From assembly GCF_000294775.2 (NCBI RefSeq), contig NZ_CP015506.1:4315501-4379500 (forward strand): DNA of 64,000 nucleotides, in the 5' to 3' direction. Below the pieces are notes generated by a model. That model saw only the letters and a list, made by a program, of their open reading frames with translations. It did no database searches and had not been told where the DNA came from. Source of the stretch: Cytobacillus oceanisediminis 2691. GTDB taxonomy: Bacteria > Bacillota > Bacilli > Bacillales > Cytobacillaceae. Every line of letters starts with the position of its first letter. Position 1 is the stretch's first letter. The position numbers and the translations under genes are program-made. Shown here piece by piece: positions 19,918 through 32,444 of this stretch.

Positions 19918-21585
19918 TCATATGCTCTCTTTTTTCTTTAATTCGATTGAAGCGGTTATGGCTTGCTCTTTGAGATACTCTTTTTGCAGCGCTGCATCAA
20001 ATACTTCATTCAAATGGGTTACAGGGATAATCTTAATGCCTGTTATCTCCTTTAAGATGGATTGCATATTTTCTTTTGGGATAATAACTGTCTGTGCTCC
20101 TGCTTTTTTAGCAGCCTTCACCTTTGGATATACGCCTCCAATTGGCTTGACATACCCGTGAATGCTGATTTCCCCGGTCATGGCTACAGTATTGTCGACT
20201 GGCCGTTTATAAATGGCAGAATAAATCCCTGTCGCCATGGCAATGCCGGCAGAAGGGCCGTCAATAGGAACTCCGCCGGGGAAGTTGACATGAATATCAT
20301 ATTCGTCAGCCGGTACGCCCATTGATCTCAAAACAGTAATAACATTTTCAATTGAACCCTTGGCCATACTTTTTCTGCGGATTGACTTTCCTTGGCCGCC
20401 AATGCTTTCTTCTTCTACTATGCCTGTTATATTAATACTGCCCTTTTCTTTTGCAGGAATCACAGTAACTTCAATGTCAAGCAAAGCACCTGTGTTCGGC
20501 CCATATACGGCCAGACCATTTACAAGACCAACAGCAGAATGAGAATTGATTTTCCTTTCCATTCTCGGTGAAAGCTGACTCGATTGCACAACCCATTCAA
20601 TATCTTCATCTTTTATGTAATCACGATCTTCAGTAATCGCTAACCCAGCAGAAATTTGAATCATATTAACCGCTTCTCGTCCATTTCTTGCATAATTGGC
20701 GAGAATGCCTAGAGCATTTTCACTAATAGTGAGATTGACCTTTTCCGAAGCCTTTTTGGCTACAGCTGAAATCTCTTCTTCAGCTAACTCTCTGAAAAAT
20801 ACCTCCATGCATCTGGAACGAATGGCAGGCGGTATTTCATTCGGGGTCCTGGTAGTTGCTCCAATCAGGCGAAAGTCCGCCGGCAGGCCATTTTTAAAGA
20901 TATCATGAATATGGGTTGGTATTTGAGTATTTTCTTCATTATAATAAGCACTCTCCAGAAATACTTTCCGGTCTTCAAGCACTTTCAGAAGCTTGTTCAT
21001 TTGAATGGGGTGAAGCTCACCGATTTCGTCAATAAAAAGCACCCCACCATGTGCATTTGTAACAGCCCCCTGTTTAGGCTGCGGGATTCCCGCCTGGCCC
21101 ATTGCCCCGGCTCCCTGATAAATTGGATCATGAACAGAACCTATTAGAGGATCTGCAATGCCCCTCTCATCGAATCTCGCCGTAGTAGCATCCAGTTCTA
21201 TAAAAACAGAAGCTGCCTCAAAAGGGGACTTTGCATTTTTCTTGGCCTCTTCCAGTACCAATCTGGCAGCAGCCGTTTTTCCCACGCCGGGAGGACCATA
21301 AATAATTACATGTTGAGGATTGGGTCCGCACAATGCCGCTTTCAGAGATTTAATTCCATCTTCCTGCCCTACAATGTCTGCAAAACTGGCTGGACGAACT
21401 TTTTCTGATAAAGGTTCAGTTAATGAAATGGAACGCATCTTTTTCAATACATCCATTTCCTTCCTTGATTCACGGTCGATAGAAACCTTTTGTGTCCGCT
21501 GGCTCCTAAGCAAATTCCAAAAGTAAAGCCCAATGACAATTCCAAAAAACAATTGGATAAATAAAGCGATCCCCGTCCAACTCAT
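19918..21585 (-). CDS. lonB: membrane-anchored sporulation protease LonB
   Basis: Lon-family protease of 555 residues (B. subtilis 552), made in the forespore in B. subtilis. It begins with a membrane segment (about 4-24, TGIALFIQLFFGIVIGLYFW). The AAA+ module has Walker [14 protein letters not shown] (about 97-109) and Walker B GGVLFIDEIGEL. The protease domain holds the catalytic serine in IDGPSAGIAMATG and the lysine in YPKVKAAKKAGA. The ATG at 21585 follows GGAGGG. A sigma-F/G pattern promoter lies just upstream and fits forespore expression. Confidence 0.95.
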   Translation of the reverse strand: MSWTGIALFIQLFFGIVIGLYFWNLLRSQRTQKVSIDRESRKEMDVLKKMRSISLTEPLSEKVRPASFADIVGQEDGIKSLKAALCGPNPQHVIIYGPPGVGKTAAARLVLEEAKKNAKSPFEAASVFIELDATTARFDERGIADPLIGSVHDPIYQGAGAMGQAGIPQPKQGAVTNAHGGVLFIDEIGELHPIQMNKLLKVLEDRKVFLESAYYNEENTQIPTHIHDIFKNGLPADFRLIGATTRTPNEIPPAIRSRCMEVFFRELAEEEISAVAKKASEKVNLTISENALGILANYARNGREAVNMIQISAGLAITEDRDYIKDEDIEWVVQSSQLSPRMERKINSHSAVGLVNGLAVYGPNTGALLDIEVTVIPAKEKGSINITGIVEEESIGGQGKSIRRKSMAKGSIENVITVLRSMGVPADEYDIHVNFPGGVPIDGPSAGIAMATGIYSAIYKRPVDNTVAMTGEISIHGYVKPIGGVYPKVKAAKKAGAQTVIIPKENMQSILKEITGIKIIPVTHLNEVFDAALQKEYLKEQAITASIELKKKESI

Positions 21586-21624
21586 TGTGTTCCCTCCTGC
21601 ATTATTTGTTCTCGTTGATAATGC

Positions 21625-21654
21625 TAGTATCTCCCTGACTGAGTTGGAATAAAC
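21625..21654 (-). promoter_or_regulatory. sigma-F/sigma-G type promoter of lonB
   Basis: GTTTA (21650-21654) and GGAGATACTA (21625-21634) are separated by 15 bp, fitting the forespore consensus GywTA, 15 bp, GGnnAnAnTw at every fixed position. The distance to the lonB ATG is about 40 bases. Confidence 0.75.
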
Positions 21655-21682
21655 AAGGAATTCATTTAAAAGTAAGCATGGA

Positions 21683-21830
21683 AAGCGGAAGCGTCTTGCT
21701 CACGAAGGAACACAGATTAAAGCGCCGCCTCCTCCCAAAAGCTGCCGCTTTCGGTCCTGCGATGTATCGATACCACAGCTTTCCTTGTCCTGTGGCAATG
21801 TCCGCATGACCCCATCCTTGGGGGCCTCAA
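21683..21830 (+). repeat. family B repeat, copy B4
   Basis: Shares AAGCGGAAGCG, AAGGAACACAGA, TCCTGTGGCAATGTC and GCATGACCCCATCCT with copy B5 at 41239-41368, but has lost the right-hand inverted end. It lies between the lonB promoter and the clpX terminator. Confidence 0.65.
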
Positions 21831-21849
21831 GAATAAATATTTAAAAGCA

Positions 21850-21886
21850 TAAAAAATGGCCATGCCTCAAGGCTGGCCACTTTTTA
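21850..21886 (-). terminator. terminator of clpX
   Basis: A hairpin with arms TGGCCAGCC and GGCATGGCCA (one bulge), bracketed by A/T runs, at the clpX stop codon. Confidence 0.85.
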
Positions 21887-23152
21887 TTATGCTGACGTCT
21901 TACGCTCTTCTTCTACGACTGTTCCGTCCTCCAAAACAAGTTTTGGCGAACCATTATCAATAACCGTTTCTTTCGTAATAATGCATTTTTTAATATCTTC
22001 GCGTGATGGAAGATCAAACATTACATCCAGCATGATTCCTTCAATAATGGAGCGCAGTCCTCGGGCACCTGTTTTTCTTTCAATTGCTTTTTTAGCAATT
22101 TCTTCAAGTGCGCCTTCTTCAAAATCAAGCTCAACATCATCAAGTTCAAGCATTTTCTGATATTGTTTGACAAGTGCATTTTTAGGTTTAGTTAAAATCT
22201 CAATCAATGCAGCTTCATCAAGCTGGGAAAGGCTTGCAATAACTGGAAGACGTCCAATAAATTCAGGGATTAAACCGAATTTCAGCAGGTCTTCAGGAAG
22301 CACTTTTGCAAGAAGATCCTTTGGCTCGATTTCTTTTTGATTCTGGTCGGATCCAAAGCCAATTACCTTCTGGCCTAAGCGGCGTTTAATAATTTGCTCA
22401 ATGCCATCAAATGCACCGCCGCAAATAAACAGGATATTGGTCGTGTCAATCTGGATAAATTCCTGATGAGGATGTTTGCGGCCGCCTTGTGGCGGTACGC
22501 TCGCAACTGTTCCCTCCAGAATTTTCAATAGAGCCTGCTGCACACCTTCACCCGATACATCACGAGTAATTGATGGATTTTCTGACTTACGTGCAACTTT
22601 ATCAATCTCATCAATATAAATAATTCCTTTTTCTGCCTTTTCCACATCATAATCTGCTGCCTGAATAAGCTTTAGGAGAATATTTTCAACATCTTCCCCG
22701 ACATATCCGGCTTCAGTCAATGATGTTGCGTCTGCAATTGCAAACGGAACATTAAGAATACGGGCCAATGTCTGAGCAAGCAAGGTTTTACCGCTACCAG
22801 TCGGACCGATCATGGCAATATTACTTTTTGATAGTTCAACTTCATCTATCTTGCTGTTGGAATTGATGCGCTTATAGTGATTATATACCGCAACAGATAA
22901 CGATTTTTTCGCCTGATCCTGGCCAATTACGTACTCATCCAGAATATCGCGGATTTCAGCTGGCTTTGGCACATCTTTGAATTCCACTTCTTCTTCTGTA
23001 CCCAGCTCTTCCTCCACAATTTCAGTGCAAAGTTCAATGCATTCATCACATATATATACTCCTGGCCCAGCAACAAGTTTGCGGACCTGATCCTGTGTCT
23101 TGCCACAGAAAGAACATTTCAATTGCCCTTTTTCATCATTAAATTTAAACAA
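21887..23152 (-). CDS. clpX: ClpX, ATPase subunit of the ClpXP protease
   Basis: AAA+ unfoldase that feeds proteins to ClpP. From the TTG at 23152 it has 421 residues and begins [18 protein letters not shown], matching B. subtilis ClpX from its first residue; GGGGTG lies 6 nt before that TTG, whereas the more upstream TTG at 23179 has no site. The zinc domain is [10 protein letters not shown] with CDECIELC. Walker A is [13 protein letters not shown], the pore-1 loop GYVGED, the RKH loop [10 protein letters not shown] and the ClpP-binding IGF loop [16 protein letters not shown] around 23341-23347 may be its -10. Confidence 0.97.
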   Translation of the reverse strand: MFKFNDEKGQLKCSFCGKTQDQVRKLVAGPGVYICDECIELCTEIVEEELGTEEEVEFKDVPKPAEIRDILDEYVIGQDQAKKSLSVAVYNHYKRINSNSKIDEVELSKSNIAMIGPTGSGKTLLAQTLARILNVPFAIADATSLTEAGYVGEDVENILLKLIQAADYDVEKAEKGIIYIDEIDKVARKSENPSITRDVSGEGVQQALLKILEGTVASVPPQGGRKHPHQEFIQIDTTNILFICGGAFDGIEQIIKRRLGQKVIGFGSDQNQKEIEPKDLLAKVLPEDLLKFGLIPEFIGRLPVIASLSQLDEAALIEILTKPKNALVKQYQKMLELDDVELDFEEGALEEIAKKAIERKTGARGLRSIIEGIMLDVMFDLPSREDIKKCIITKETVIDNGSPKLVLEDGTVVEEERKTSA

Positions 23153-23619
23153 ATCCTTCACCCCTTGAAAAAACTTCAAAACGATATATTAAGCTTGCGA
23201 GATCACATGCAAATAGTTCTTTATTCAGCCATAGAAAGGTTGGGAATTATGGCGGGCTCTTTGAAATATACGTGCAAACATGCCCTCTTTAATAATTCAC
23301 ACTTTCTTAAAAATCAAAACCTTCAGCAGTTATGTATTGCATTGTAACACATTTTTACAGTGGACAGGAAATGATAACTCTTAAAACATTTCAATTATGT
23401 ATGCATGCATGTGATGGGATTTCGCAAAGAAAAAACAGGCTGAATTTTATATGTACTTTCATAAGCTTAACCAAAAATGGCTAAATTAAGTCGGCCCCTA
23501 GGACCGATAATTAAATTATCTATATATGTATTTGTATTCCTGTCCATGTTCAATATGCCGTAAAACTTTCACCAGGCAAAAGATACAAGGGAGATTTTAA
23601 TTATGTATTGTCTTGATGG
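23153..23619. other. long clpX-tig gap, no gene seen
   Basis: AT-rich spacer with no credible gene. It contains a possible clpX -10 element, a short hairpin TCGGCCCC/GGACCGA near 23493-23509, and a GCATGCATG stretch at 23402-23412. Confidence 0.5.
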
Positions 23620-23621
23620 TA

Positions 23622-23659
23622 TAAAACAAGGCACGATAAACTCGCGCCTTGTTTCTTAT
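23622..23659 (-). terminator. terminator of tig
   Basis: AAACAAGGC and GCCTTGTTT form a 9-bp stem with T-runs, about 70 bases after the tig stop. A family B end fragment (CTAGCTCCGCCTCCGCTTTTC, given here only as positions 23701-23721) lies between. Confidence 0.75.
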
Positions 23660-23726
23660 TAAAAGGGAGAAAATTTCTGCTTTCGAAGTTAGACCACTGT
23701 CTAGCTCCGCCTCCGCTTTTCTTTTA

Positions 23727-25013
23727 TTATGCAACAGTTTTACTATTTTCCACAAGGAAATCTACTGCTTTTTTAATTTGAAGATCTGCTTTTAGGCCTT
23801 CAAGGCTTCCAAGAGCTTGTGTGATCTGGTCAGCAGACATGTTGTACATTTCTGCCATTTTGTTAAGTTCTTCTGTAACTTCTTCATCACTTACTTCGAT
23901 GTTTTCTGCTTTTGCGATTGCTTCAAGAGTCAGGTTAACGCGTACGCGCTTTTCAGCTTCCTCTTTCATTTGCTCGCGCAGTGCAGCTTCATCCTGTCCG
24001 GAGAACTGGAAGTATAGTTCAAGGTTCATGCCTTGCATTTGCAGACGCTGTTCGAACTCCTGCATCATGCGGTTAACTTCTGTGTCAACCATTGCTGCTG
24101 GAATTTCCATTTCAGCATTAGCTGCTGCTGCTTCAACAACAGTATCACGGACATGGTGCTCAGCTTCATGCTTCTTGCTTTCTTCTAAGCGAGTTTTGAT
24201 TTTTTCTTTTAATGCATCCAAAGTTTCAACTTCTTCGTCTGCATCTTTAGCAAACTCATCATCAAGCTCAGGAAGCTGTTTTGTTTTGATTTCATGTACA
24301 GTTACTTTGAATGTTGCAGGCTTTCCAGCTAGCTCGGCAGCATGGTATTCCTCTGGGAAAGTAACTTCAACTTCCTTGGATTCTCCAGCCGATGTTCCAG
24401 TCAATTGGTCTTCAAAGCCAGGGATGAACTGTCCTGAACCAAGTTCAAGTGAGTAATTCTCAGCTTTTCCGCCTTCGAAAGCTTCGCCATCAACGAATCC
24501 TTCAAAGTCCATAACAACTGTATCGCCAGTTTCAGCTTTTCCTTCTTCTTTAACGGCAAGTTCAGCTTGTCTTTCCTGAAGTGAAGTTAGCTCGCTTTTA
24601 ACATCTTCATCTGTAACGTTTGTTTCAAGTGGCTTGACTTCAAGGCCTTTGTATTCGCCAAGCTTTACTTCAGGCTTAACAGTAACTGTAGCTTTGAAGA
24701 TAAGGTTTTTTCCTTGTTCGATTTGCTCAACATCGATTTCAGGACGATCTACCGGCTCAATGCCTGTTTCATCAATTGCATTAGCATAAGCTTCTGGAAG
24801 AAGATAATCTACTGCATCCTGGTATAAAGATTCAACTCCGAAACGCTTTTCAAACATTCCGCGAGGCATTTTTCCTTTACGGAATCCTGGTACGTTTACT
24901 TGCTTAACTACTTTTTTAAATGCAGCGTCTAAGCCTTCATTCACTTTCTCTGCATCTACTTCAATTGTAAGAACCCCGCGGTTCCCTTCTAACTTTTCAA
25001 ATTTAGCAGACAT
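23727..25013 (-). CDS. tig: trigger factor, ribosome-bound chaperone
   Basis: Chaperone with peptidyl-prolyl isomerase activity at the ribosome exit tunnel; 428 residues (B. subtilis 424). The ATG at 25013 ([11 protein letters not shown]) follows GGAGGG; an upstream in-frame start at 25058 lacks support. The ribosome-binding tip is GFRKGKMPR (about 43-51). The FKBP domain runs from about 163 ([20 protein letters not shown]) to 240 with FIPGFEDQL, and the C-terminal chaperone arms follow. It has its own promoter upstream. Confidence 0.98.
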   Translation of the reverse strand: MSAKFEKLEGNRGVLTIEVDAEKVNEGLDAAFKKVVKQVNVPGFRKGKMPRGMFEKRFGVESLYQDAVDYLLPEAYANAIDETGIEPVDRPEIDVEQIEQGKNLIFKATVTVKPEVKLGEYKGLEVKPLETNVTDEDVKSELTSLQERQAELAVKEEGKAETGDTVVMDFEGFVDGEAFEGGKAENYSLELGSGQFIPGFEDQLTGTSAGESKEVEVTFPEEYHAAELAGKPATFKVTVHEIKTKQLPELDDEFAKDADEEVETLDALKEKIKTRLEESKKHEAEHHVRDTVVEAAAANAEMEIPAAMVDTEVNRMMQEFEQRLQMQGMNLELYFQFSGQDEAALREQMKEEAEKRVRVNLTLEAIAKAENIEVSDEEVTEELNKMAEMYNMSADQITQALGSLEGLKADLQIKKAVDFLVENSKTVA

Positions 25014-25138
25014 ACAATCATTTCCCTCCAAAAAATCTATTATCATTTCATTCAACACAGAATGTTATGAATATCTCTTGTTTTTCAAGCCATATCCATT
25101 TAATAAAAATGTATATATACACATAATACAACCATTAT

Positions 25139-25166
25139 ATTATAACATACACTCCCTGTCTTTCAA
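25139..25166 (-). promoter_or_regulatory. sigma-A promoter of tig
   Basis: TTGAAA (25161-25166) and an extended -10, TGTTATAAT (TATAAT at 25139-25144), are 16 bp apart, upstream of tig and downstream of ysoA. Confidence 0.65.
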
Positions 25167-25175
25167 CATTGAAGG

Positions 25176-26204
25176 CTAAATATTGGGATAAGAAATTTCT
25201 TCTATCTTTCTTATAAAGACAAGAGCCTGTTCAATTTCCTCTTCTGGAGCTTCATAAATATCTCCCAGTTTGCTGAAAGAACTGGTTAAGCCATGGTACT
25301 CATATGAAAGCATATGGTATGCCGCCGCCCAGGACGCAGCGTTATCCGGTGAAGCCTCAAGCGGATATAGCAGGAAAAAGTGCCTTTCTGCAAGGCTTTT
25401 TGTATTTTCATATAATACCGGATCTTCCTGCTCGAGCTGAATCTCCAGTTTATTGACTATTTTTAACAGCATCGGCTGCTGATGTACCGGGGGAAGATCG
25501 GCAGGAATAACGCGTACACTCTTATTAAATTTCCGAATCGGTACATATTTATCATAACCATGCTCGGTAAGCACATTTAACAGCATCGTTTTAAAGAAAG
25601 GATTCCCGTCATGCGCTTCAAGATATGCTTTAATATCTTCTATATATGGCCTGATATTATGCTCTGCCAGCTGTGCAGCGATCTGCACTTGGTCATGCTG
25701 ATCCTGGTAGGAGAACAGATTTAGCTTCCTGTTCTTGAATTCCTCCATTTCAGGTGCTTCAATCTCGGCTTCAGACGGTGAAGCCGCCATCTTTCTGCTG
25801 AACTCAAGCATTCTGCTGAAATGCTCAAACTTCTCCTTCGGGATCTCCCTCTCTTCAAGGAGAACTTCAATCATTGCTGCAATCTCGCTGTATTGGTGCA
25901 GCTGCACAAGGATCATTAAATAAAGATCCATTACCTGTATGTAATCCCCAATGCCTGTTTGGAGCATTTTATTAGCCAGTTCTTTCGCTTTTTCCAACTC
26001 TCCCGCTTCATAATATGCCAGAACAAGCCCGATATGTACATCGGTATTCTCAGGCTCCATCTCCATTGCTTCTTCAAAGAACCGGATCGATTCCTGATAC
26101 CTTTTCTGCTGAAAGGACTCAAGCCCCTTTTCCAGCAGTCTTTTCTCAAGGCCGGGAAATAGAATGATTTTATTGTTTTGATTTTTCCGTTCCCGCTTTC
26201 CCAT
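25176..26204 (-). CDS. ysoA: TPR-repeat protein YsoA
   Basis: Encodes 342 residues (B. subtilis YsoA about 339). Tetratricopeptide repeats occupy roughly residues 15-120 (LLEKGLESFQQKRYQESIRFFEEAMEMEPEN shows the helix-turn-helix pattern; quoted across two repeats at about 18-48). The C-terminal half lacks a domain I can name. It sits between leuD and tig as in B. subtilis. TPRs mediate protein contacts; the partner is unknown. The ATG at 26204 follows GAGGCGG. Confidence 0.85.
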   Translation of the reverse strand: MGKRERKNQNNKIILFPGLEKRLLEKGLESFQQKRYQESIRFFEEAMEMEPENTDVHIGLVLAYYEAGELEKAKELANKMLQTGIGDYIQVMDLYLMILVQLHQYSEIAAMIEVLLEEREIPKEKFEHFSRMLEFSRKMAASPSEAEIEAPEMEEFKNRKLNLFSYQDQHDQVQIAAQLAEHNIRPYIEDIKAYLEAHDGNPFFKTMLLNVLTEHGYDKYVPIRKFNKSVRVIPADLPPVHQQPMLLKIVNKLEIQLEQEDPVLYENTKSLAERHFFLLYPLEASPDNAASWAAAYHMLSYEYHGLTSSFSKLGDIYEAPEEEIEQALVFIRKIEEISYPNI

Positions 26205-26261
26205 GCTAGTACCGCCTCAACTTATATTTTTGAAGATAGTGTAGCATGAATCAGCAGAAAA

Positions 26262-26298
26262 ACAAAAAGATTCATGGTTTCCCGCCATGAATCTTTCA
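26262..26298 (-). terminator. terminator of the ilv-leu operon
   Basis: AAGATTCATGG and CCATGAATCTT form an 11-bp stem followed by TTTTGTTTTT on the minus strand, right after leuD. Confidence 0.9.
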
Positions 26299-26305
26299 TA
26301 TATTC

Positions 26306-26899
26306 CTACTGTACCGCTAACTTTTTTTCTTCAAAATTTGAAATGCTTTTTTCTAATTGAAGGGTAATCTCTATTTCATCCCATCCATTAATCAGCATTT
26401 TTTTCCAGTAATCATTAATAGAGAATGATGCTGAAAAATTATGTTCATCTTCAATTACTTGATTCTGCAAATCAACCTTTAATTCGTATGGCTGGCTTTT
26501 AGCACGCTTGAGCAGATATTCGACTGTTTCAGCCGGAAGAGTGATTGGCAAAAGTCCATTTTTTAAGCAATTTTGATGAAAAATATCAGCAAATGAAGGG
26601 GCAATGATGACTTTAAATCCATAATCTCCCAAAGCCCATGGTGCATGCTCCCTCGAAGAACCGCAGCCGAAGTTTTCATTAGCAATGAGGATAGGGGCAC
26701 CCTGGTTTTCTTCCTTATTCAACTCAAACTCAGGATTAGGCAAACCATCTTTTGTAAATCTCCAGTCATAGAACAGATACTGTCCAAACCCCGTTTTTTC
26801 AATTCTCTTAAGAAATTGCTTGGGGATAATCTGATCAGTATCCACATTTGCTCTATCTAAAGCAGCAGCTTTCCCTTGCAGTGTTTTAAATCCGCTCAT
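26306..26899 (-). CDS. leuD: 3-isopropylmalate dehydratase, small subunit
   Basis: With LeuC isomerises 2-isopropylmalate to 3-isopropylmalate in leucine synthesis. It encodes 197 residues (B. subtilis 199). The swivel-domain signatures are ANVDTDQIIPKQFLKR (about 17-32) and NFGCGSSREHAPWAL (about 76-90). Last gene of ilvBHC-leuABCD, 16 bases after leuC and followed by a terminator. Confidence 0.98.
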   Translation of the reverse strand: MSGFKTLQGKAAALDRANVDTDQIIPKQFLKRIEKTGFGQYLFYDWRFTKDGLPNPEFELNKEENQGAPILIANENFGCGSSREHAPWALGDYGFKVIIAPSFADIFHQNCLKNGLLPITLPAETVEYLLKRAKSQPYELKVDLQNQVIEDEHNFSASFSINDYWKKMLINGWDEIEITLQLEKSISNFEEKKLAVQ

Positions 26900-26915
26900 T
26901 TTGTTCTCCTCCTTC

Positions 26916-28331
26916 TTATTGAACTGTTTCTGCGCTTAGCAAAGCACCTACATCCACAAAATGTCCGTACAAAGCTGCCGCAGCCGCCATTAATGGACTG
27001 ACAAGATGTGTTCTGGCCCCTGATCCCTGGCGTCCTTCAAAATTTCGGTTTGATGTTGATGCACAATGCTCGCCGCTTGGCACAATATCATTATTCATGC
27101 TCAAACACATGCTGCAGCCTGATTCCCTCCATTCAAAACCAGCCTGCTTAAAGATAAGATCCAGTCCTTCAGCCTCCGCCTGCTTTTTGACCTGCTGTGA
27201 CCCCGGAACAACAAGTGCACGGACTTGAGGATGAACTTTCTTCCCTCTAATTATTTCCGCGGCCTGTTTTAAGTCTTCCAGCCGGGAATTTGTACAGGAC
27301 CCGATGAATACATGCTGAATCTGAATGTCTTCAATTTTCTGCCCTTCCTGCAGCCCCATATAATCTAAAGCTCTAGAAAGTGATTTTTGTTCAAGCTCGT
27401 TTTTGCATTCCTCAAGTTTTGGAAGCAGTTCATTCACTTTGGAAGTCATAGAAGGATTTGTCCCCCAGCTGACCATTGGCGCAATATCTGCTGCATCAAT
27501 TTGAATGGTTTTATCGTATGCCGCATCAGGATCGGATACAAGCTCTTTCCAATTCTCTACCGCCTGCGCAAATTCAGCTCCTTTTGGTGCATACTTCCGT
27601 CCTTGCAGATAAGCAAACGTCGTTTCATCAGGACTGACAAGCCCTGCCCTTGCTCCTCCTTCAATGGACATATTACAAATCGTCATTCTTTCTTCCATTG
27701 ACATTTTCGCAATGGCATCTCCGCAATATTCAATAATATGGCCCGTACCAAAGCCAATTCCGTTTTTGGCAATAATATAAAGTATGACATCTTTAGCGGT
27801 AACCCCTTTTTTCAACTCGCCATTTATCTCCAGTTTTAATGTTTTAGGCTTGCTTTGCCATAAAGTCTGGGTAGCCATGACATGCTCCACTTCACTTGTT
27901 CCAATGCCAAATGCTATTGATCCAAAAGCTCCATGAGTCGATGTATGGCTGTCACCGCAAACAATTGTCATGCCTGGCTGAGTAAGCCCCAGCTCCGGCC
28001 CGATAACATGGACTATCCCCTGTTCAGGACTATCCAGGCCTGCAAGAGGGATGCCGAATTCCAGACAGTTTTTTTCTAAAGTAGTCATTTGGTTCAGTGC
28101 AACAGGATCATTGATGACTTTTCGGTTATCAGTAGGAATATTATGGTCAACTGTAGCAAACGTTTTATCAGGCCTTCTGACTTTTCTGTTTTTCATTCTT
28201 AAACCTGAAAAAGCCTGAGGGGATGTAACCTCGTGCACTAAGTGGAGGTCTATGTACATCAAATCCGGCTTCCCCTCTTCCCTGTGGACTACATGCTTTT
28301 CCCAAATCTTATCTATTATTGATTTTCCCAT
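26916..28331 (-). CDS. leuC: 3-isopropylmalate dehydratase, large subunit
   Basis: Aconitase-family subunit carrying a [4Fe-4S] cluster; 471 residues (B. subtilis 472). The ATG at 28331 ([15 protein letters not shown]) follows GGGAG; an upstream in-frame start at 28361 falls inside a hairpin and lacks support. Cluster cysteines are in [12 protein letters not shown] and [25 protein letters not shown] near the N-terminus and [13 protein letters not shown] are conserved. A terminator-like hairpin lies between leuB and this gene. Confidence 0.98.
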   Translation of the reverse strand: MGKSIIDKIWEKHVVHREEGKPDLMYIDLHLVHEVTSPQAFSGLRMKNRKVRRPDKTFATVDHNIPTDNRKVINDPVALNQMTTLEKNCLEFGIPLAGLDSPEQGIVHVIGPELGLTQPGMTIVCGDSHTSTHGAFGSIAFGIGTSEVEHVMATQTLWQSKPKTLKLEINGELKKGVTAKDVILYIIAKNGIGFGTGHIIEYCGDAIAKMSMEERMTICNMSIEGGARAGLVSPDETTFAYLQGRKYAPKGAEFAQAVENWKELVSDPDAAYDKTIQIDAADIAPMVSWGTNPSMTSKVNELLPKLEECKNELEQKSLSRALDYMGLQEGQKIEDIQIQHVFIGSCTNSRLEDLKQAAEIIRGKKVHPQVRALVVPGSQQVKKQAEAEGLDLIFKQAGFEWRESGCSMCLSMNNDIVPSGEHCASTSNRNFEGRQGSGARTHLVSPLMAAAAALYGHFVDVGALLSAETVQ

Positions 28332-28349
28332 TCTGTTCCACTCCCTTTT

Positions 28350-28380
28350 TAAAAGAAACACGGCCGATGAAGGCCGTGTC
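28350..28380 (-). terminator. terminator-like hairpin between leuB and leuC
   Basis: ACACGGCC and GGCCGTGT arms (28358-28379) with a 6-nt loop, followed on the minus strand by TTCTTTT, about 27 bases before the leuC start. It could attenuate leuCD or serve as a processing or stability hairpin. Confidence 0.55.
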
Positions 28381-28427
28381 TCAGTTTTTAAAATCAGCTG
28401 AAACTGTGTCCAGCCATCATTTCAGCT

Positions 28428-29540
28428 TTATGCATAAGCCCCCATGATATTTAGAATCGCTTCGTTATCCAAAAGGGTAGCCTTCACCTCTTCAATCATT
28501 TCAGAAGTAGTTACCACCTTTTTTCCAAATGAAACAATATCTCTTGTACGATAGCCAGCTTCAAGTACTTGATTAACAGCATTTTCAACCGCTTCAGCTT
28601 CCTCTTCCATTCCGAAAGATAATCGAAGCATCATCGCTGCTGATAAAATCATGGCAATAGGATTGGCTGCATTCTTCCCTTGAATATCCGGTGCTGAACC
28701 ATGGATTGGTTCGTATAAATATGGCCCATTTTCCGAGATACTGGCAGAAGGAAGCATCCCTAAAGAGCCAGTCAATACAGAAGCTTCATCGCTCAAAATA
28801 TCACCAAACATATTTTCCGTTACTACAACATCGAATTGCTTCGGATTTTTAATCATTTGCATCGCTGCATTGTCAACAAGCATATGCTCCAATGCCACTT
28901 CCGGATATTGCTTTGCAATTTCCTCCGCTACCTCTCTCCACATTCGGCTTGATTCCAGAACATTTGCCTTGTCAACAGAAGTCACCTTGCCACGGCGGCT
29001 TCCGGCAAGTTCAAAGGCCAGTTTAATGACTCGCCGCATTTCTTCTTTTTGATAAAACAATGTATCTACCACAGCATCTTTTCCGTTTTGCTGGGTCCTC
29101 TCGCTTGGCTTTCCGAAATACAGGCCGCCAGTTAATTCTCTGACCATCAGCATATCCACACCTTCAATTACTTCATTTTTTAATGGAGAAGTATCAGAAA
29201 GGCTGGAATAATATTGAGTTGGCCGCAGATTTGCATAGAGATTCAATTCCTTTCGGATCATCAAGAGACCCTTTTCAGGACGAAGGTGGGGAGGCTGCCG
29301 GTCCCATTTAGGCCCTCCAACCGCTCCCAGCATGACCGCATCGCTTTCTTTGCAAAGCTCCAGTGTTTCATCAGGCAGTGGAGTTCCGGCTGCATCAATA
29401 GCAGAACCGCCAATTTTGCCATATGAAAATTGGAATTGATGTCCGAACCGTTCTCCAACGGCCTGCAGGACTTCAATTGCTCCCTTCACCACTTCTTTGC
29501 CGATCCCATCTCCTGGAAGTACTGCGATACGTTTTTTCAT
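28428..29540 (-). CDS. leuB: 3-isopropylmalate dehydrogenase
   Basis: Oxidatively decarboxylates 3-isopropylmalate using NAD+; 370 residues (B. subtilis 365). VLPGDGIGKEVVKG (about 7-20) begins the fold. RELTGGLYFGKPSE (about 134-147) and the acidic metal site FDVVVTENMFGDILSDEASVL (split about 234-254) are family signatures, and GSAPDIQGKNAANP (about 280-293) binds NAD. Separated from leuA by 110 bases that show nothing notable. Confidence 0.98.
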   Translation of the reverse strand: MKKRIAVLPGDGIGKEVVKGAIEVLQAVGERFGHQFQFSYGKIGGSAIDAAGTPLPDETLELCKESDAVMLGAVGGPKWDRQPPHLRPEKGLLMIRKELNLYANLRPTQYYSSLSDTSPLKNEVIEGVDMLMVRELTGGLYFGKPSERTQQNGKDAVVDTLFYQKEEMRRVIKLAFELAGSRRGKVTSVDKANVLESSRMWREVAEEIAKQYPEVALEHMLVDNAAMQMIKNPKQFDVVVTENMFGDILSDEASVLTGSLGMLPSASISENGPYLYEPIHGSAPDIQGKNAANPIAMILSAAMMLRLSFGMEEEAEAVENAVNQVLEAGYRTRDIVSFGKKVVTTSEMIEEVKATLLDNEAILNIMGAYA

Positions 29541-29650
29541 TTTTAATCCCTCCGTCTGTTTTTTTGTTTATTCTTATAGATTATTGTTTTGGTTATTGAT
29601 TTCAGCACGGGGCACTATAGCAAACCCGCGGGGAGGAACAGGAGCTTCTA

Positions 29651-32207
<2,557 letters not shown>

Positions 32208-32301
32208 TTATCTCCCTCTCCTATTAAAATTTATTATTTTTTATAATTAATTTTTGGCTCTATTCGTATAAATTGTAGTGTTTCTTTTATCAATGCTGTC
32301 C

Positions 32302-32430
32302 GTTGATTTCCGCTCCAGGCTGCTCTCTTTCCGCGGGGCGGGCGGTGAGCCTCCTCGACGCTGCGCGTCTGCGGGGTCTCACCTGTCCCGCTACTCCTGC
32401 AGGAGTCTCGCACCTTCCGCTACAATCAAC
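32302..32430 (+). repeat. dispersed repeat family A, copy A2 (inside ilv-leu operon)
   Basis: 129 bp bounded by GTTGATT (32302-32308) and AATCAAC (32424-32430). Shares GTTGATTTCCGCTCC, TTTCCGCGGGGCGG, GAGCCTCCTCGACGC, TGCGGGGTCTC and ACCTTCCGCT with the other copies. It lacks the right-hand segment with CATTTTCG found in A1, A3 and A4, so it is a shorter form. It lies between ilvH and ilvC. Confidence 0.8.
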
Positions 32431-32444
32431 TCAGTAATTAATAA

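Noticed and set aside
23603..23662. 19-residue plus-strand frame with AAGGGAGA before an ATG
   Set aside because: It coincides with the tig terminator hairpin, and the sequence looks dictated by that stem.
23821..24456. 211-codon plus-strand open frame opposite tig
   Set aside because: It lies wholly within tig on the other strand, is rich in serine and cysteine from antisense reading, and has no ribosome binding site.
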